A stretch of 64,000 nt of DNA, taken from positions 3,100,001 to 3,164,000 of the forward strand of contig NZ_LT630003.1 in NCBI RefSeq assembly GCF_900105615.1, in the 5' to 3' direction. The notes under the pieces were generated by a model. The model was not told where the DNA came from, searched no databases, and was given only the letters and a program-made list of their open reading frames with translations. The stretch comes from Lacrimispora sphenoides JCM 1415. GTDB lineage: Bacteria; Bacillota; Clostridia; Lachnospirales; Lachnospiraceae. Numbering within the stretch: the first letter of the stretch is position 1; every line of letters begins with the position of its first letter. The position numbers and the translations under genes were made by a program. Below are positions 33,759 through 42,753 of this stretch, piece after piece.

Positions 33759-34730
33759 TTAGTCAGAAAAATACTTCTTATAGATTTCAAAAAAGTTCGT
33801 GGTAGTTGTCTTGTCATCTTTGGAGAATTTTACATCTTTCCATATCTCATTGCTGAAAGTAATCGGATTATCTTTCTTAAACTGGGAATAGATCTGATCA
33901 AAAGATTCCTTTTTCCGTTTGCGGTACAGCCCGGCTTTCCTCTCCTGGGTGGCGTCTTGATCATAATCATTTACACACCGGATTATATAATATTTGCCAT
34001 TATCTTCCACTACCTGACTGATCTGACCTGCAGAAAGAGAAAAGGCAGCATCTTCATAGGAGCCAGGATTCTCCCCTCTGCCGATTTTGTATGTGGTAAC
34101 AGGATTCTCAGAATATTCCCTGGCAAGTACAGAAAAATCAGCCCCCTCGGCCTCGGCCTTTAAAAGCACAGCCGAAGCTGCATCCGCATCAGACATAACG
34201 ATCTGATCCACCTGGATCACTTTGGCCTCGCTGTCGCTGATCTCCAGATTCATATCCTTTGTCAGTTCATCCACTACCTTATTGGACAGGTAATATTCCT
34301 CATACATCGTCCGCACATCCGTTTCCGTGGCTCCCATGTAGGAAATATCTTCCTTTGTCAGGGAAGAAAAGTATTCTTCCGACGCTTTACGGACTTCTTC
34401 CTTCTCCGCACTAGTCAGGGTGACTCCCTTATTCCTGGCAAGGAGATTCATCATTTTCATTTCCTGAAGAAATTCCTTCACCTGATCCACCAGATAGGTT
34501 TCAAAGGTCTGGCCTCCTGGCAGGTCCACTCCCCAGATCTGATTGGTATAAATCTGCTGATACCGGTTCCTCTCCGTAGCCACGATCACCATGGATTGGG
34601 ACAGCGTATACGCCTTTGTCTCCAAAGATTCAGAAACAAGGGGGATATTAGCCCTGCAACCGGACAGCAGGGCAATTGCCGCTGCAGCAGCGAGAAGGAC
34701 TTTTCCCATAATCTTAAATTCTCCTTTCAT
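33759..34730 (-). CDS. PrsA-like peptidyl-prolyl isomerase lipoprotein, 323 aa
   Basis: Signal for lipid attachment: KVLLAAAAAIALLSGC with Cys about residue 25. A helical N-terminal domain follows (SurA_N-like), then a parvulin-type segment (about 180-270: VDQIVMSDADAA, FSVLAREYSENP, ENPGSYEDAAFSLSAGQISQVVEDNGKYYIIR). It would help exported proteins fold outside the membrane. The parvulin core is shortened compared with PrsA of Bacillus, so catalytic activity is uncertain. I choose ATG 34730 after AGAGGGATGCTC; GTG 34748 and ATG 34709 are alternatives. A HAD gene lies immediately upstream. Confidence 0.82.
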   Translation of the reverse strand: MKGEFKIMGKVLLAAAAAIALLSGCRANIPLVSESLETKAYTLSQSMVIVATERNRYQQIYTNQIWGVDLPGGQTFETYLVDQVKEFLQEMKMMNLLARNKGVTLTSAEKEEVRKASEEYFSSLTKEDISYMGATETDVRTMYEEYYLSNKVVDELTKDMNLEISDSEAKVIQVDQIVMSDADAASAVLLKAEAEGADFSVLAREYSENPVTTYKIGRGENPGSYEDAAFSLSAGQISQVVEDNGKYYIIRCVNDYDQDATQERKAGLYRKRKKESFDQIYSQFKKDNPITFSNEIWKDVKFSKDDKTTTTNFFEIYKKYFSD

Positions 34731-34753
34731 GAGCATCCCTCTTTTCACGCTGC

Positions 34754-35536
34754 TTAAAGCAGCTTCAGTATTTTCAGGACCCCGTCGTTTACGTTCGTGT
34801 CCGTCCGAAATCTGGCTGCCGCCTTTACCTCTTCCCTGGCGTTTCCTACGGCAAAGCTATAATATGCCTGCTTTAACATCTCAATGTCATTTAACTGATC
34901 GCCAAATGCCATAGTCTCCTCCGGTTTGATCCCAAGACTATCCTGAAGAAGCTTCACTGCCTGCCCTTTGTTAATTCCCGGTCTCATACAGTCCAGCCAC
35001 ATATCTCCTGCTATGGTCATCTTAAGGCGGTCCGCATATTTTTGCCGTAAGGTTCTGGTATGGGCCTCCACATCGGTCTTGCGGTACACGGAGACCTTGA
35101 TGAATTCAGATTCCACCTTAGTTATATCCTCTACCTGCTTCACATGGAACTTGTAGCCGTTTATCATCCAGTCCAGGAACTCCTGGTTGTCAGTCTCTGT
35201 ATAAATCACATCGGGTCCGCAGATCATGATATCAAGTCCAGCCATATTCCTCACATCCTGTACCATATCCATAACCGTCTTACGCTCAATGGGGTTGACG
35301 TACAGGCTTCTGCCATGACAGCCCACATAGGCGCCGTTATCCGAAAGATAGAATACCTTTTCCTTGATGGGTTCAAATATGGATTCAATGCTGAGCCACT
35401 GGCGTCCGCTGGCCGCGGCGAACTGGATCCCCTTTGCCCGCAGCTTTAAAATCACATCATAAAGCTCAGGATTCAGCTCGTTGCCTCCATCCGGCACAAG
35501 AGTTCCGTCAATATCCGATGCAATCAGTTTAATCAT
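34754..35536 (-). CDS. Cof-type HAD-IIB phosphatase, 260 aa
   Basis: A haloacid-dehalogenase phosphatase: motif I IASDIDGTLVPDG (nucleophile Asp near residue 8), motif II AAASGRQWLS, and motif IV AFGDQLNDIEML, with the C2B cap between. The family dephosphorylates sugar phosphates, nucleotides or FMN; substrate cannot be inferred. Its ATG overlaps the Maf stop by four bases (ATGA), so the two are translationally coupled. Confidence 0.9.
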   Translation of the reverse strand: MIKLIASDIDGTLVPDGGNELNPELYDVILKLRAKGIQFAAASGRQWLSIESIFEPIKEKVFYLSDNGAYVGCHGRSLYVNPIERKTVMDMVQDVRNMAGLDIMICGPDVIYTETDNQEFLDWMINGYKFHVKQVEDITKVESEFIKVSVYRKTDVEAHTRTLRQKYADRLKMTIAGDMWLDCMRPGINKGQAVKLLQDSLGIKPEETMAFGDQLNDIEMLKQAYYSFAVGNAREEVKAAARFRTDTNVNDGVLKILKLL

Positions 35537-36129
35537 TCCTTATCCTCCTGTTCAAACATCTGCTTTATCTCCTGGTACACACGTCCTACAGGCAATCCTA
35601 CTACATTATTATAATCGCCGTCAATCCCTTTAATAAAAGCTGCGAATATTCCCTGTATCCCATAGGCCCCGGCTTTGTCCATAGGATCTGCACTGTCTGC
35701 ATAGGCCCTTATCTCCCCGTCAGACATGGGATAGAGATGAACGTCGGTCTTTTCCACAAATGTCCTGACTTTATTTCCACGGTCTCCACAATACACCAGG
35801 GTAACCCCTGTGTATACCTGATGGGTCCTTCCTTCCATCAGGGAAATCATCCGGTAAGCGTCCTCGTGGCTGACTGGCTTGCCCAGAATCTCACCGCCTG
35901 CAGCAACTACGGTGTCCGCTCCGATGACATAAGTCCCCGGCTGCATGCGGCTGGCCACATCTTCTGCCTTCTGGCGGGACAATTCCATCACCGCCTCCTC
36001 AGGCACACTTGTGGTAATCTTCTCCGCTATGGTGCTGGGCACGATTTCCGGCGTTATTCCGATCTGAGCCAGAAGCTCTTTCCTTCTTGGTGAAGCGGAA
36101 GCCAATACAAGCCTTTCTATCTTATTCAT
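35533..36129 (-). CDS. maf: Maf family nucleoside triphosphate pyrophosphatase, 198 aa
   Basis: Maf/YhdE house-cleaning nucleotide pyrophosphatase. Marks: LVLASASPRRKELLAQIG (about residues 6-23), GADTVVAAGGEILGKP (catalytic Asp), and DKAGAYGIQG near residue 155. It hydrolyses non-canonical or pyrimidine nucleoside triphosphates. ATG 36129 is set by TGGAGGTTAGGG directly upstream; the longer frame to 36177 has no site. It is followed by the HAD gene with a four-base overlap. Confidence 0.92.
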   Translation of the reverse strand: MNKIERLVLASASPRRKELLAQIGITPEIVPSTIAEKITTSVPEEAVMELSRQKAEDVASRMQPGTYVIGADTVVAAGGEILGKPVSHEDAYRMISLMEGRTHQVYTGVTLVYCGDRGNKVRTFVEKTDVHLYPMSDGEIRAYADSADPMDKAGAYGIQGIFAAFIKGIDGDYNNVVGLPVGRVYQEIKQMFEQEDKE

Positions 36130-36225
36130 CCCTAACCTCCAGTCACTTTTTCTGATTAATATATATAGAATAGACACAAGCGTCTATTCTTGTACTGCAT
36201 TCTCCAAAAGACTCGAAAGCGAATT

Positions 36226-36270
36226 GGGCCCATTGCTTTTATGCTATAAAATAGCAAATAAGCGGGACCC
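36226..36270. repeat. Inverted repeat between cmpB-like and maf
   Basis: GGGCCC...GGGACCC outer arms, GCTT/AAGC middle, and a perfect core TGCTAT-AAA-ATAGCA (36242-36256). No T-tract follows on either strand, so it is not a typical terminator. Confidence 0.45.
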
Positions 36271-36290
36271 ATATCGAATCCCGCCAATCA

Positions 36291-36854
36291 TCAATAAACC
36301 TTCAATCGTCCGATCATGGACGTATCATCATCGTCATAGTCATCCCGAAGCTGCATCCTCATGGTGTATATGAAATCTGCCATATAAAAAATCAAAAGGC
36401 CCATTGCCACCAATCGTTCAAAATCATCCGGTATCATCCCTGCCATCTGATTGACAAATCCGTTTAGGAAGCGGAAATAAAAAATTCCCAGGAACCCCCA
36501 TGCAATGCTGCTTTCCAGACAGATGATCCCTTTGTAATTAAACAGCTTCCGGCTATAATCCCACCAGAAGGAACCGAACAGCCTAATCATCATGTGAGCT
36601 GTTAAAAGCTCCATAAAGGTTGCCATAGCCATAGAGGCGAAATAAAGATGAACCGGATTGCCTGCAAGAGGCTTAAGCAGGATCATCGCTCCCGTGGCAC
36701 CAAATCCATAGATGATACAGAACGGTCCATGTCCGAATCCTCGATTCAGCACAGGCCTTTTATTCTCAAAACTGAGTACGGAACATTCAAGAAGGTATCC
36801 AAGTAAACTGAATAGGAAAAAACAGTTTATCCTATGATAAATTGACATATCCAT
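36291..36854 (-). CDS. CmpB-like integral membrane protein (putative ABC-transporter type IV), 187 aa
   Basis: Multi-spanning protein with about five hydrophobic segments. The motifs GPFCIIYGFGATGAM, ELLTAHMMIRLFGSFWWDYS and ICLESSIAWGFLG match the CmpB family (once labelled a putative ABC-transporter type IV), abundant in Firmicutes and of uncertain function. The C-terminal tail is acidic (DDYDDDD). Start ATG 36854 has GGAGGTAAA just before. It is separated from maf by an inverted repeat. No ATPase partner is near. Confidence 0.83.
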   Translation of the reverse strand: MDMSIYHRINCFFLFSLLGYLLECSVLSFENKRPVLNRGFGHGPFCIIYGFGATGAMILLKPLAGNPVHLYFASMAMATFMELLTAHMMIRLFGSFWWDYSRKLFNYKGIICLESSIAWGFLGIFYFRFLNGFVNQMAGMIPDDFERLVAMGLLIFYMADFIYTMRMQLRDDYDDDDTSMIGRLKVY

Positions 36855-36983
36855 TTTACCTCCAATTTTAACAATTTTTGAACTTGTTAAAGTATATAAT
36901 GGATATCTTAAGAAATCAAGGACTATTTTCTTACGATTCCCAGAAAATTTTCTTCTTTATTCCCGTAGATGCAACGTATTTGA

Positions 36984-37442
36984 TTAATAGTACTGAGAGA
37001 TAAACAGCGCCAGCAAGATTCCTAAAATTGCACCTGCCGCCACCTGAAGCGGGGTATGTCCTACATATTCCTTTAATCGTTCCTGTAATATCTCTCCGCT
37101 AAGCTCAAATGGGTTTTCCAGCAGGATGCTGTTTAACAGCTTGGCCTGTTTTCCGGTTTCCCTGCGCACCCCCATGGCATCATACATGACAATCATGGAT
37201 AGGACAAAGCAGACCGCAAACTCAAAAGAACCGACGCCATAGCGGTAAATGGCGGCGGTCGTCAACGCACAGACCGTTGAGGAATGGGAACTGGGCATTC
37301 CCCCAGATCCCACAAGCCTCTCCGGATTAAAGTTTTTGTTAAGGGCCAGGTCAATGATCGTTTTTAAAACCTGTGCCACCAGCCAACCGGCAACTGCAGT
37401 AATCAAAACCTGATTCCCAAGTATATCTTCCCAAAATGTCAT
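36984..37442 (-). CDS. DUF212 / divergent PAP2 family membrane protein, 152 aa
   Basis: Matches the DUF212 divergent PAP2 family: SGGMPSSHSSTVCALTTA (about residues 45-62) carries the phosphatase-like Ser-His motif, YDAMGVRRETGKQA follows, and GHTPLQVAAGAILGI lies near the end, with four hydrophobic stretches between. Related to acid phosphatase/vanadium peroxidase membrane proteins; activity in this group is unproven. ATG 37442 follows CGGAGGAAACC. The longer frame to 37520 overlaps the HD gene. It lies 13 bases after the HD-domain gene, in the same operon. Confidence 0.88.
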   Translation of the reverse strand: MTFWEDILGNQVLITAVAGWLVAQVLKTIIDLALNKNFNPERLVGSGGMPSSHSSTVCALTTAAIYRYGVGSFEFAVCFVLSMIVMYDAMGVRRETGKQAKLLNSILLENPFELSGEILQERLKEYVGHTPLQVAAGAILGILLALFISQYY

Positions 37443-37455
37443 GGTTTCCTCCGTA

Positions 37456-38016
37456 TTATGCAGCGCTTTTCTTTCCAAATCCAAATAAGATCCAACGCTT
37501 GATCCTGGCCATTGTTTCAATCAGTCCGCAAAATTTATCAGAATAAATGATCACCATTCCCTCCCGGCTCTTTGGGGGGATGGGTGTCAGCGGCCACATA
37601 TGGCGTAAAATCATATCTTTTTCTTTTTCTGTTAAATCAAAATATTTTACTGCATTATTGAGTGCAGTCCGGGGATGAGTAAAACCATGGAAATGTTCCC
37701 CCGTTTCCTTTGCATGGGTATGCCAATCATACAAAAACAAATCATGAAGCAGACCGGCTCTTGCGACCTCAGCATAATCCCAGCCCATCTTCCTGCAAAT
37801 ACAGTAGCCCATATAGGATACCTTAATGCAATGAGCCTTGCAGCTTGTGTCTCCGTGCTGCATATAATTATCCATGGACTGGAATACCGGACTATCTATA
37901 ATGTCCCTGACGCAGTCCATATAATCTGTATCTTCACAATAATCTTCCCGTTCTACCCAGGAAGAATCTTCTGCCCATCGAATTGCTTCTTCTTTTTCTT
38001 CTCGGGTTAAATGCAT
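37456..38016 (-). CDS. HD-domain phosphohydrolase, 186 aa
   Basis: Predicted metal-dependent phosphohydrolase: His at KAHCIKVSYMGY, the HD pair in ARAGLLHDLFLYDWH (about residues 90-104) and a later His in ILRHMWPL. The family cleaves nucleotide phosphates; no precise substrate can be given. I choose ATG 38016 after AAGGATGGACAGC; ATG 38025 sits on that site. Located downstream of glgA and upstream of the DUF212 gene, all leftward. Confidence 0.85.
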   Translation of the reverse strand: MHLTREEKEEAIRWAEDSSWVEREDYCEDTDYMDCVRDIIDSPVFQSMDNYMQHGDTSCKAHCIKVSYMGYCICRKMGWDYAEVARAGLLHDLFLYDWHTHAKETGEHFHGFTHPRTALNNAVKYFDLTEKEKDMILRHMWPLTPIPPKSREGMVIIYSDKFCGLIETMARIKRWILFGFGKKSAA

Positions 38017-38062
38017 GCTGTCCATCCTTATTCAAACGCTTCTTTCCTGATCCATGGCCGGC

Positions 38063-39508
38063 TTAATCGCCAATCAGCCAATCATAAAGTTCCTGATATT
38101 TCATGGCTGAAGTTTTCCATGAGTAATCCTTTGCCATGGCGCGGTCTATGATCTTGTTCCACTCACGCTTCTTATCATAGTAGACCCCCTCCGCGTACCG
38201 GATAATCCCTAACATCTCGTGAGCATTATAATTAGAGAACGAGAAACCGGTTCCCCGGTTCTCATATTCATTATACGGCTCAACCGTATCTTTTAAACCA
38301 CCCGTTTCCCGTACAATGGGTACGGTGCCGTACCGGAGAGCCATAAGCTGGCTCAGACCGCATGGTTCAAACAGGGACGGCATAAGGAATGCATCACAGG
38401 CAGCGTAAATCTTATGGGACATTGCCTCTGAATAATAGATATTGGCTGAAACCTTATCCTGGTATTTCCACGCATAATGGCGGAACATATTCTCATACCG
38501 TTCTTCTCCGGTACCAAGGACTACCAGCTGGATATCATCACTGCACAGCTCATCAATCACGCACTGGACCAGATCCAGACCTTTTTGGTCTGTCAGTCTG
38601 GAAACAATACCGATTACAAACTTCTTCTCATCCTGATTCAGTCCAAGCTCCTGCTGCAAAGCCCGCTTGTTCTTCACCTTTTCCTTACGGAAATTTTTTA
38701 AATTATAATTCTTTTCAATATGCGGATCGGTTTCCGGATCGAACTCCTCATAATCAATGCCATTGACAATTCCCCGGAGGCTGCCTGCACGTGCACGCAT
38801 CAGGCCATCTAACCCTTCCCCGTAAAACGGCATCTTAATTTCTTCCGCATAAGTATCGCTTACCGTAGTTATGGCATCGGCATAAACAATGCCGCCCTTT
38901 AACAGATTGCCATCTTTATATGCTTCCAGCTTATCCGGAGTAAAATAATAATCCGGCAGACAGGTAAGCTTCTGTATCGTCTTTGCATCCCATACGCCCT
39001 GGAACTTTAAGTTGTGAATCGTGATTACGGATTTCATGTTCCTGTAAAAATCTCCATCATGAAACCGGTCCTTTAATAAAACAGGAATAAGGGCGGTCTG
39101 CCAGTCATGACAGTGAACCACATCCGGCTGGAATCCGATAACCGGAAGCGCTGACAAGGCTGCTCTGGAGAAAAAACAAAACTTTTCCAGGTCATGATAC
39201 CAGTCCCCATAGGGCTTGGAACCATTATAATATTCTTCGTTATCAATAAAGTAAAAGGTAATGCCTTCATGAGCATACTGAAGAATTCCCACATACCTGT
39301 TTTGGCCCAGATAGTCCATATAAAAATGGTCAATATAGGTCATCTGGTTCCTCAGCTCTTCTTTGATACATAGGTATTTGGGAATCATGACTCTAACATC
39401 GAAATACTTTTTATCGAAACACTTGGGAAGGGATCCCACAACATCTGCGAGACCACCTGTCTTAATAAAAGGTACTGCCTCTGATGCAACAAATAAAATC
39501 TTCTTCAT
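38063..39508 (-). CDS. glgA: Glycogen synthase (GT5), 481 aa
   Basis: Makes alpha-1,4-glucan from ADP-glucose. The N-terminal KTGGLADVVGSLPK (about residues 18-31) is the ADP-glucose binding motif; VVHCHDWQTALIP, VITIHNLKFQGVW, and the C-terminal FEPCGLSQLMALRYGTVPIVRETGGL (donor site) are all present. Length is normal. No other glg genes are next to it. Start ATG 39508 has AAGGGAGGTTTTTGG. Many clostridia store glycogen-like granulose before sporulation, so the position directly downstream of spo0A is notable though possibly coincidental. Confidence 0.95.
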   Translation of the reverse strand: MKKILFVASEAVPFIKTGGLADVVGSLPKCFDKKYFDVRVMIPKYLCIKEELRNQMTYIDHFYMDYLGQNRYVGILQYAHEGITFYFIDNEEYYNGSKPYGDWYHDLEKFCFFSRAALSALPVIGFQPDVVHCHDWQTALIPVLLKDRFHDGDFYRNMKSVITIHNLKFQGVWDAKTIQKLTCLPDYYFTPDKLEAYKDGNLLKGGIVYADAITTVSDTYAEEIKMPFYGEGLDGLMRARAGSLRGIVNGIDYEEFDPETDPHIEKNYNLKNFRKEKVKNKRALQQELGLNQDEKKFVIGIVSRLTDQKGLDLVQCVIDELCSDDIQLVVLGTGEERYENMFRHYAWKYQDKVSANIYYSEAMSHKIYAACDAFLMPSLFEPCGLSQLMALRYGTVPIVRETGGLKDTVEPYNEYENRGTGFSFSNYNAHEMLGIIRYAEGVYYDKKREWNKIIDRAMAKDYSWKTSAMKYQELYDWLIGD

Positions 39509-39605
39509 CCAAAAACCTCCCTTATCCTTTTCCCGCTGGGGTATTGTCGGTTTTTATTTAGTATACTGCATTTTAAAGAAATAAGGAAGTATCAAAAGTT
39601 ACAAA

Positions 39606-40412
39606 TTAGGAAAGTTTTTTGTAATCCAGTCTTATCTTATCAGCAATTAAAGCAATAAATTCAGAATTCGTAGGTTTTCCTTTGCCGGTGCTTACCGTAT
39701 ATCCAAACAATTCATTGATGGTATCCATCTTTCCCCTGCTCCAGGCCACCTCTATGGCATGGCGGATCGCACGTTCCACCCTGCTGGGAGTTGTCTGATG
39801 TTTCTTTGCAATGGAAGGGTAAAGTATCTTAGTGACAGAGGTGAGCATTTCCTGATCCTGTACGGAGATAACAATGGCATCTCTCAAATACTGGTAACCT
39901 TTAATATGCGCAGGAATGCCTATTTCATGAAGCATCTGTGTTACATCATTTTCCAGGTTCTGCTCCATGTATTCCGTTTTATTGACATAAGGTTTTACTT
40001 TTTTCATCCCCTGTAAGCTGGGAGTCTTCGACTTTCTCTGTCCTACCCTTCGTACCTTATCGACGATAATATCCTTATTAAACGGCTTCATTATGTAGTA
40101 ATTTGCTCCCATTCGGAAAGCATCTTCAGTAATATTCTCGCTTCCTGCTGCAGTTACCATAATAAATGACGGAATCTTTGTAACAGCACCATTTCCGCGC
40201 ACCCGTTCCATAACTGTTATTCCGTCCATTCTCGGCATAATCACATCCAATAAGACAACATCAGGATTTGTTTTGAGGATCATGTTATAAGCGTCTTCGC
40301 CATTATCCGCTCTTCCTACTACGTGAAAATCCTCCTCTCCCTCCAGTATATCGTTCAGCAGATTCAATGTCTGCAGGTTATCATCCGCAATCGCAATACT
40401 AATTTCTGACAT
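39606..40412 (-). CDS. spo0A: Spo0A, master response regulator of sporulation, 268 aa
   Basis: Receiver domain (about residues 3-125) with acidic pocket IADDN, phosphorylation Asp in [13 protein letters not shown] and Lys in IMKPFNKD; a linker; and the DNA-binding domain (about 150-265) with [21 protein letters not shown], the Spo0A-specific recognition helix region. When phosphorylated it binds 0A boxes (TGTCGAA) and starts sporulation and stationary-phase programmes. ATG 40412 follows AAGGAGAGTATCA. Promoter 40466-40495, with an 0A box just upstream (40514-40520), suggests self-control. Gene order recN-spoIVB-spo0A is classical. Confidence 0.97.
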   Translation of the reverse strand: MSEISIAIADDNLQTLNLLNDILEGEEDFHVVGRADNGEDAYNMILKTNPDVVLLDVIMPRMDGITVMERVRGNGAVTKIPSFIMVTAAGSENITEDAFRMGANYYIMKPFNKDIIVDKVRRVGQRKSKTPSLQGMKKVKPYVNKTEYMEQNLENDVTQMLHEIGIPAHIKGYQYLRDAIVISVQDQEMLTSVTKILYPSIAKKHQTTPSRVERAIRHAIEVAWSRGKMDTINELFGYTVSTGKGKPTNSEFIALIADKIRLDYKKLS

Positions 40413-40465
40413 ATTGATACTCTCCTTCTGATTCTTCAAAAATAGATTAAAACTAGTGTAAAGCC

Positions 40466-40495
40466 ATTATAGTCTTGCCCTAGCTCATGCCGCAA
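40466..40495 (-). promoter_or_regulatory. Sigma-A-type promoter of spo0A
   Basis: Minus strand TTGCGG, 18-base spacer, TATAAT; leader about 45 bases. No clear sigma-H site was found. Confidence 0.6.
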
Positions 40496-40513
40496 CGGGA
40501 TTCTATCGCATTA

Positions 40514-40584
40514 TTCGACAAAAGGAACTGATTTTTAAGTTGATTTTAAAAGTATTTTTTTCCTTTGTTACGTCGAAGGTCGAA
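40514..40584. promoter_or_regulatory. Cluster of 0A boxes upstream of spo0A
   Basis: A perfect TGTCGAA on the minus strand (40514-40520, in TTTTGTCGAATAA) and two one-mismatch copies on the plus strand, CGTCGAA (40571-40577) and GGTCGAA (40578-40584). Confidence 0.5.
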
Positions 40585-40887
40585 AAGGCTTACCCCGGTC
40601 CAAAACCTTAAAGGTCCTTTGATTCTCCACCGGTGTTGAAAATTGAAACTCCTTGTCGTCAAAAAATTTCCGAAAATTTCCATCCCATGAATCTTATATT
40701 AGCACATAATAATTACCTTGAAAAGCACATTCTATAAAACATTCTATTTTTGTAACTTCATTTTCTATATTTCGACTATTAAGAAAAAATATTTAAATGC
40801 ACTTATTGTGAAATACTTCTGAAAATATTCTCTTTTAGCCAAAATCCGTTGTAATTATTATTATTTAATCAAAAATGTGAAAAGAAA
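40585..40887. other. Gene-free AT-rich region between spoIVB and spo0A
   Basis: No open frame with a ribosome binding site and no clear hairpin was seen apart from the terminator at its right edge. It may hold further regulatory sites for spo0A. Confidence 0.5.
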
Positions 40888-40931
40888 AGAAAAGAACGGC
40901 GCCGTAAATTTTTACGATTCTGTTCTTTTCT
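40888..40931 (-). terminator. Terminator of spoIVB
   Basis: Arms AGAAAAGAAC (40888-40897) and GTTCTTTTCT (40922-40931) enclosing an inner CGTAAA/TTTACG stem; TTTTCTTTTC follows on the minus strand. Confidence 0.8.
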
Positions 40932-40947
40932 CTCCTGGCCTTAGGAC

Positions 40948-42222
40948 TCAGTGATTGATCATGTTTTCGATGAATATCCCATACCCTCTTGTTGAGTCCT
41001 GGATAAACACATGGGTTACAGCTCCTATCAACTTTCCATCCTGTATAATCGGGCTTCCTGACATGCCCTGCACGATTCCGCCGGTCAAAGCCAAAAGATC
41101 CGGGTCTGTGACCTTAATCACCATTCCCTTACTTTTATGAGTGGTGGAATAATCCACACGCTGTATTTCAATCTCATAATCCCTCACCTTTCCGGAAACA
41201 TCGCTTCGGATGTAGGCCGTTCCCTTCTTCACATCCTGCCTGTAGCCAATGGGAATGGCATCCTGCACCATGCTCTGTTTAAACCTGTCATTCACGTTTC
41301 CAAATATTCCTTCTTCTGTATTGGCGGTAATCGTTCCCAGGGTCGATCCTGGTCCATAATAGATGATCCCGCTCATCACTCCCGGCTTTCCAAAGGTTCC
41401 CTTTTCAATTCCTAGAATCGCTGTCTCATAAAGGGCTCCATTGGTAATCTGGACCACATTGCCGGTATCACTGTCGCTGATTCCATGACCCAATGCACCG
41501 AACTGTCCGTTCATGTCCACATAAGTCATGGTACCAATTCCCTGAGTGTCATCTCTGACCCAGACTCCCAGCTTGTAGGTTCCGTCTTCTGCTTCCGTGG
41601 GATTCATTTTTACATCAATGGATTCCCCGTTCCGTCTGATTTTGAGCATTGCTTCTGAGGCGCCTATTTTGCTCAGCTCATTCATCAGAGTTTCTTTGTC
41701 CTTAAGAGGTGTTCCATTGATGGCTTCAATATAATCCCCTGATTGCAGTATCCCGAAAGCAGGCTCTACAACCATTCCGTCCTTTTTTGTTACATCTCCG
41801 GTACCGATTACCATGATACCGTCGGATTTTAAGTAGATACCAATGGGTGTGCCGCAAGGAATGGCATATTTGGTATCTACTACATTCACCTGTATGTCCT
41901 TTAATTGGATCCATCCAAACAGCTTAAGCCCCAGCTTATAGCTTCCCTGGTTTTCCGAATATAAGGAAAATGGCTCATTTACCTGAAGATGGATCTTGTC
42001 GGAAGGAATATTTGATCCATTATTTAAGACCACTTCCTCGCTGTCAGAAGACAGCGTCACATCAAAAGGCATGGAGAAATGAAACTGCTCTTCTTCTTGT
42101 GCAACGATATTTAACTTGTCGGGAATTACCCGCTTCATATAGAACCAGGAAAATCCGATGCAAAAGATCAGGCTGATCCAGAACGCTCTTACTATAAATT
42201 TATGAAATTTATTTTTTCCCAT
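40948..42222 (-). CDS. spoIVB: SpoIVB serine peptidase, 424 aa
   Basis: Forespore-made protease that crosses the inner membrane and triggers pro-sigma-K processing. One N-terminal membrane segment (about residues 10-28), a PDZ domain (about 110-200, GIYLKSDGIMVIGTG ... LQSGDYIEAINGTPL), then the SA-clan peptidase with His in FGALGHGISD and Ser in VQGMSGSPIIQDG. Start ATG 42222 after AAGGAGGTATGCGAG. On the minus strand upstream CATACTA resembles a sigma-F/sigma-G -10 box, but no convincing -35 accompanies it. Lies two genes and a wedge away from recN. Confidence 0.95.
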   Translation of the reverse strand: MGKNKFHKFIVRAFWISLIFCIGFSWFYMKRVIPDKLNIVAQEEEQFHFSMPFDVTLSSDSEEVVLNNGSNIPSDKIHLQVNEPFSLYSENQGSYKLGLKLFGWIQLKDIQVNVVDTKYAIPCGTPIGIYLKSDGIMVIGTGDVTKKDGMVVEPAFGILQSGDYIEAINGTPLKDKETLMNELSKIGASEAMLKIRRNGESIDVKMNPTEAEDGTYKLGVWVRDDTQGIGTMTYVDMNGQFGALGHGISDSDTGNVVQITNGALYETAILGIEKGTFGKPGVMSGIIYYGPGSTLGTITANTEEGIFGNVNDRFKQSMVQDAIPIGYRQDVKKGTAYIRSDVSGKVRDYEIEIQRVDYSTTHKSKGMVIKVTDPDLLALTGGIVQGMSGSPIIQDGKLIGAVTHVFIQDSTRGYGIFIENMINH

Positions 42223-42647
42223 CTCGCATACCTCCTTAGGTGAATGAAAGGAGACAATTTTTTTGCTCCTCTCTTAGTATGTGAGAAATTAACTAAATCA
42301 CACTGTCATATTTTAGTTGTAACTATTTTCTTTCGGTGGCAGCTATTGCAATAAAATGGATATCTCTATTAGCTTTATCATCAGTCTGAACGATCAATTC
42401 AAATTCAATAATTATTTAAAAAAGATGTGATGCATATTCTTTATTTATTCTTATCATCTCCGTTTTTTCATTGATTAAACAATAAAAAATGATTAATAAG
42501 CATGCATAACACATTGATGAAGATGGCTAGGATAGAGGACTTTTTGCTGATTTTATTTGTTTTCCTTCCCTTGTTTCCCGAGAGGTATCCCTTAACCCCT
42601 ATTACTTTTCTGCAAATAGATATTCATTATAAAATTGTGTGGAATTA
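42223..42647. other. Gene-free AT-rich region upstream of spoIVB
   Basis: About 425 bases with no supported gene. Near 42270-42290 on the minus strand is a possible sigma-G-like -10 CATACTA. The rest is low-complexity AT-rich sequence between two opposite promoters. Confidence 0.5.
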
Positions 42648-42676
42648 TTGCAGGAATTATTGTATAATTTTATAAT
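42648..42676 (+). promoter_or_regulatory. Sigma-A promoter of the ASCH gene
   Basis: TTGCAG, 17-base spacer, TATAAT, within a short direct repeat GGAATTATTG(C/T)A. About 80 bases before the ASCH start. Confidence 0.6.
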
Positions 42677-42753
42677 AAATAAGAAACTGATACGGAGTGA
42701 TTTTGTATTTTGCGGTTTTAAAAATAACTGAAAGATGGGATAATTAAGATAGT

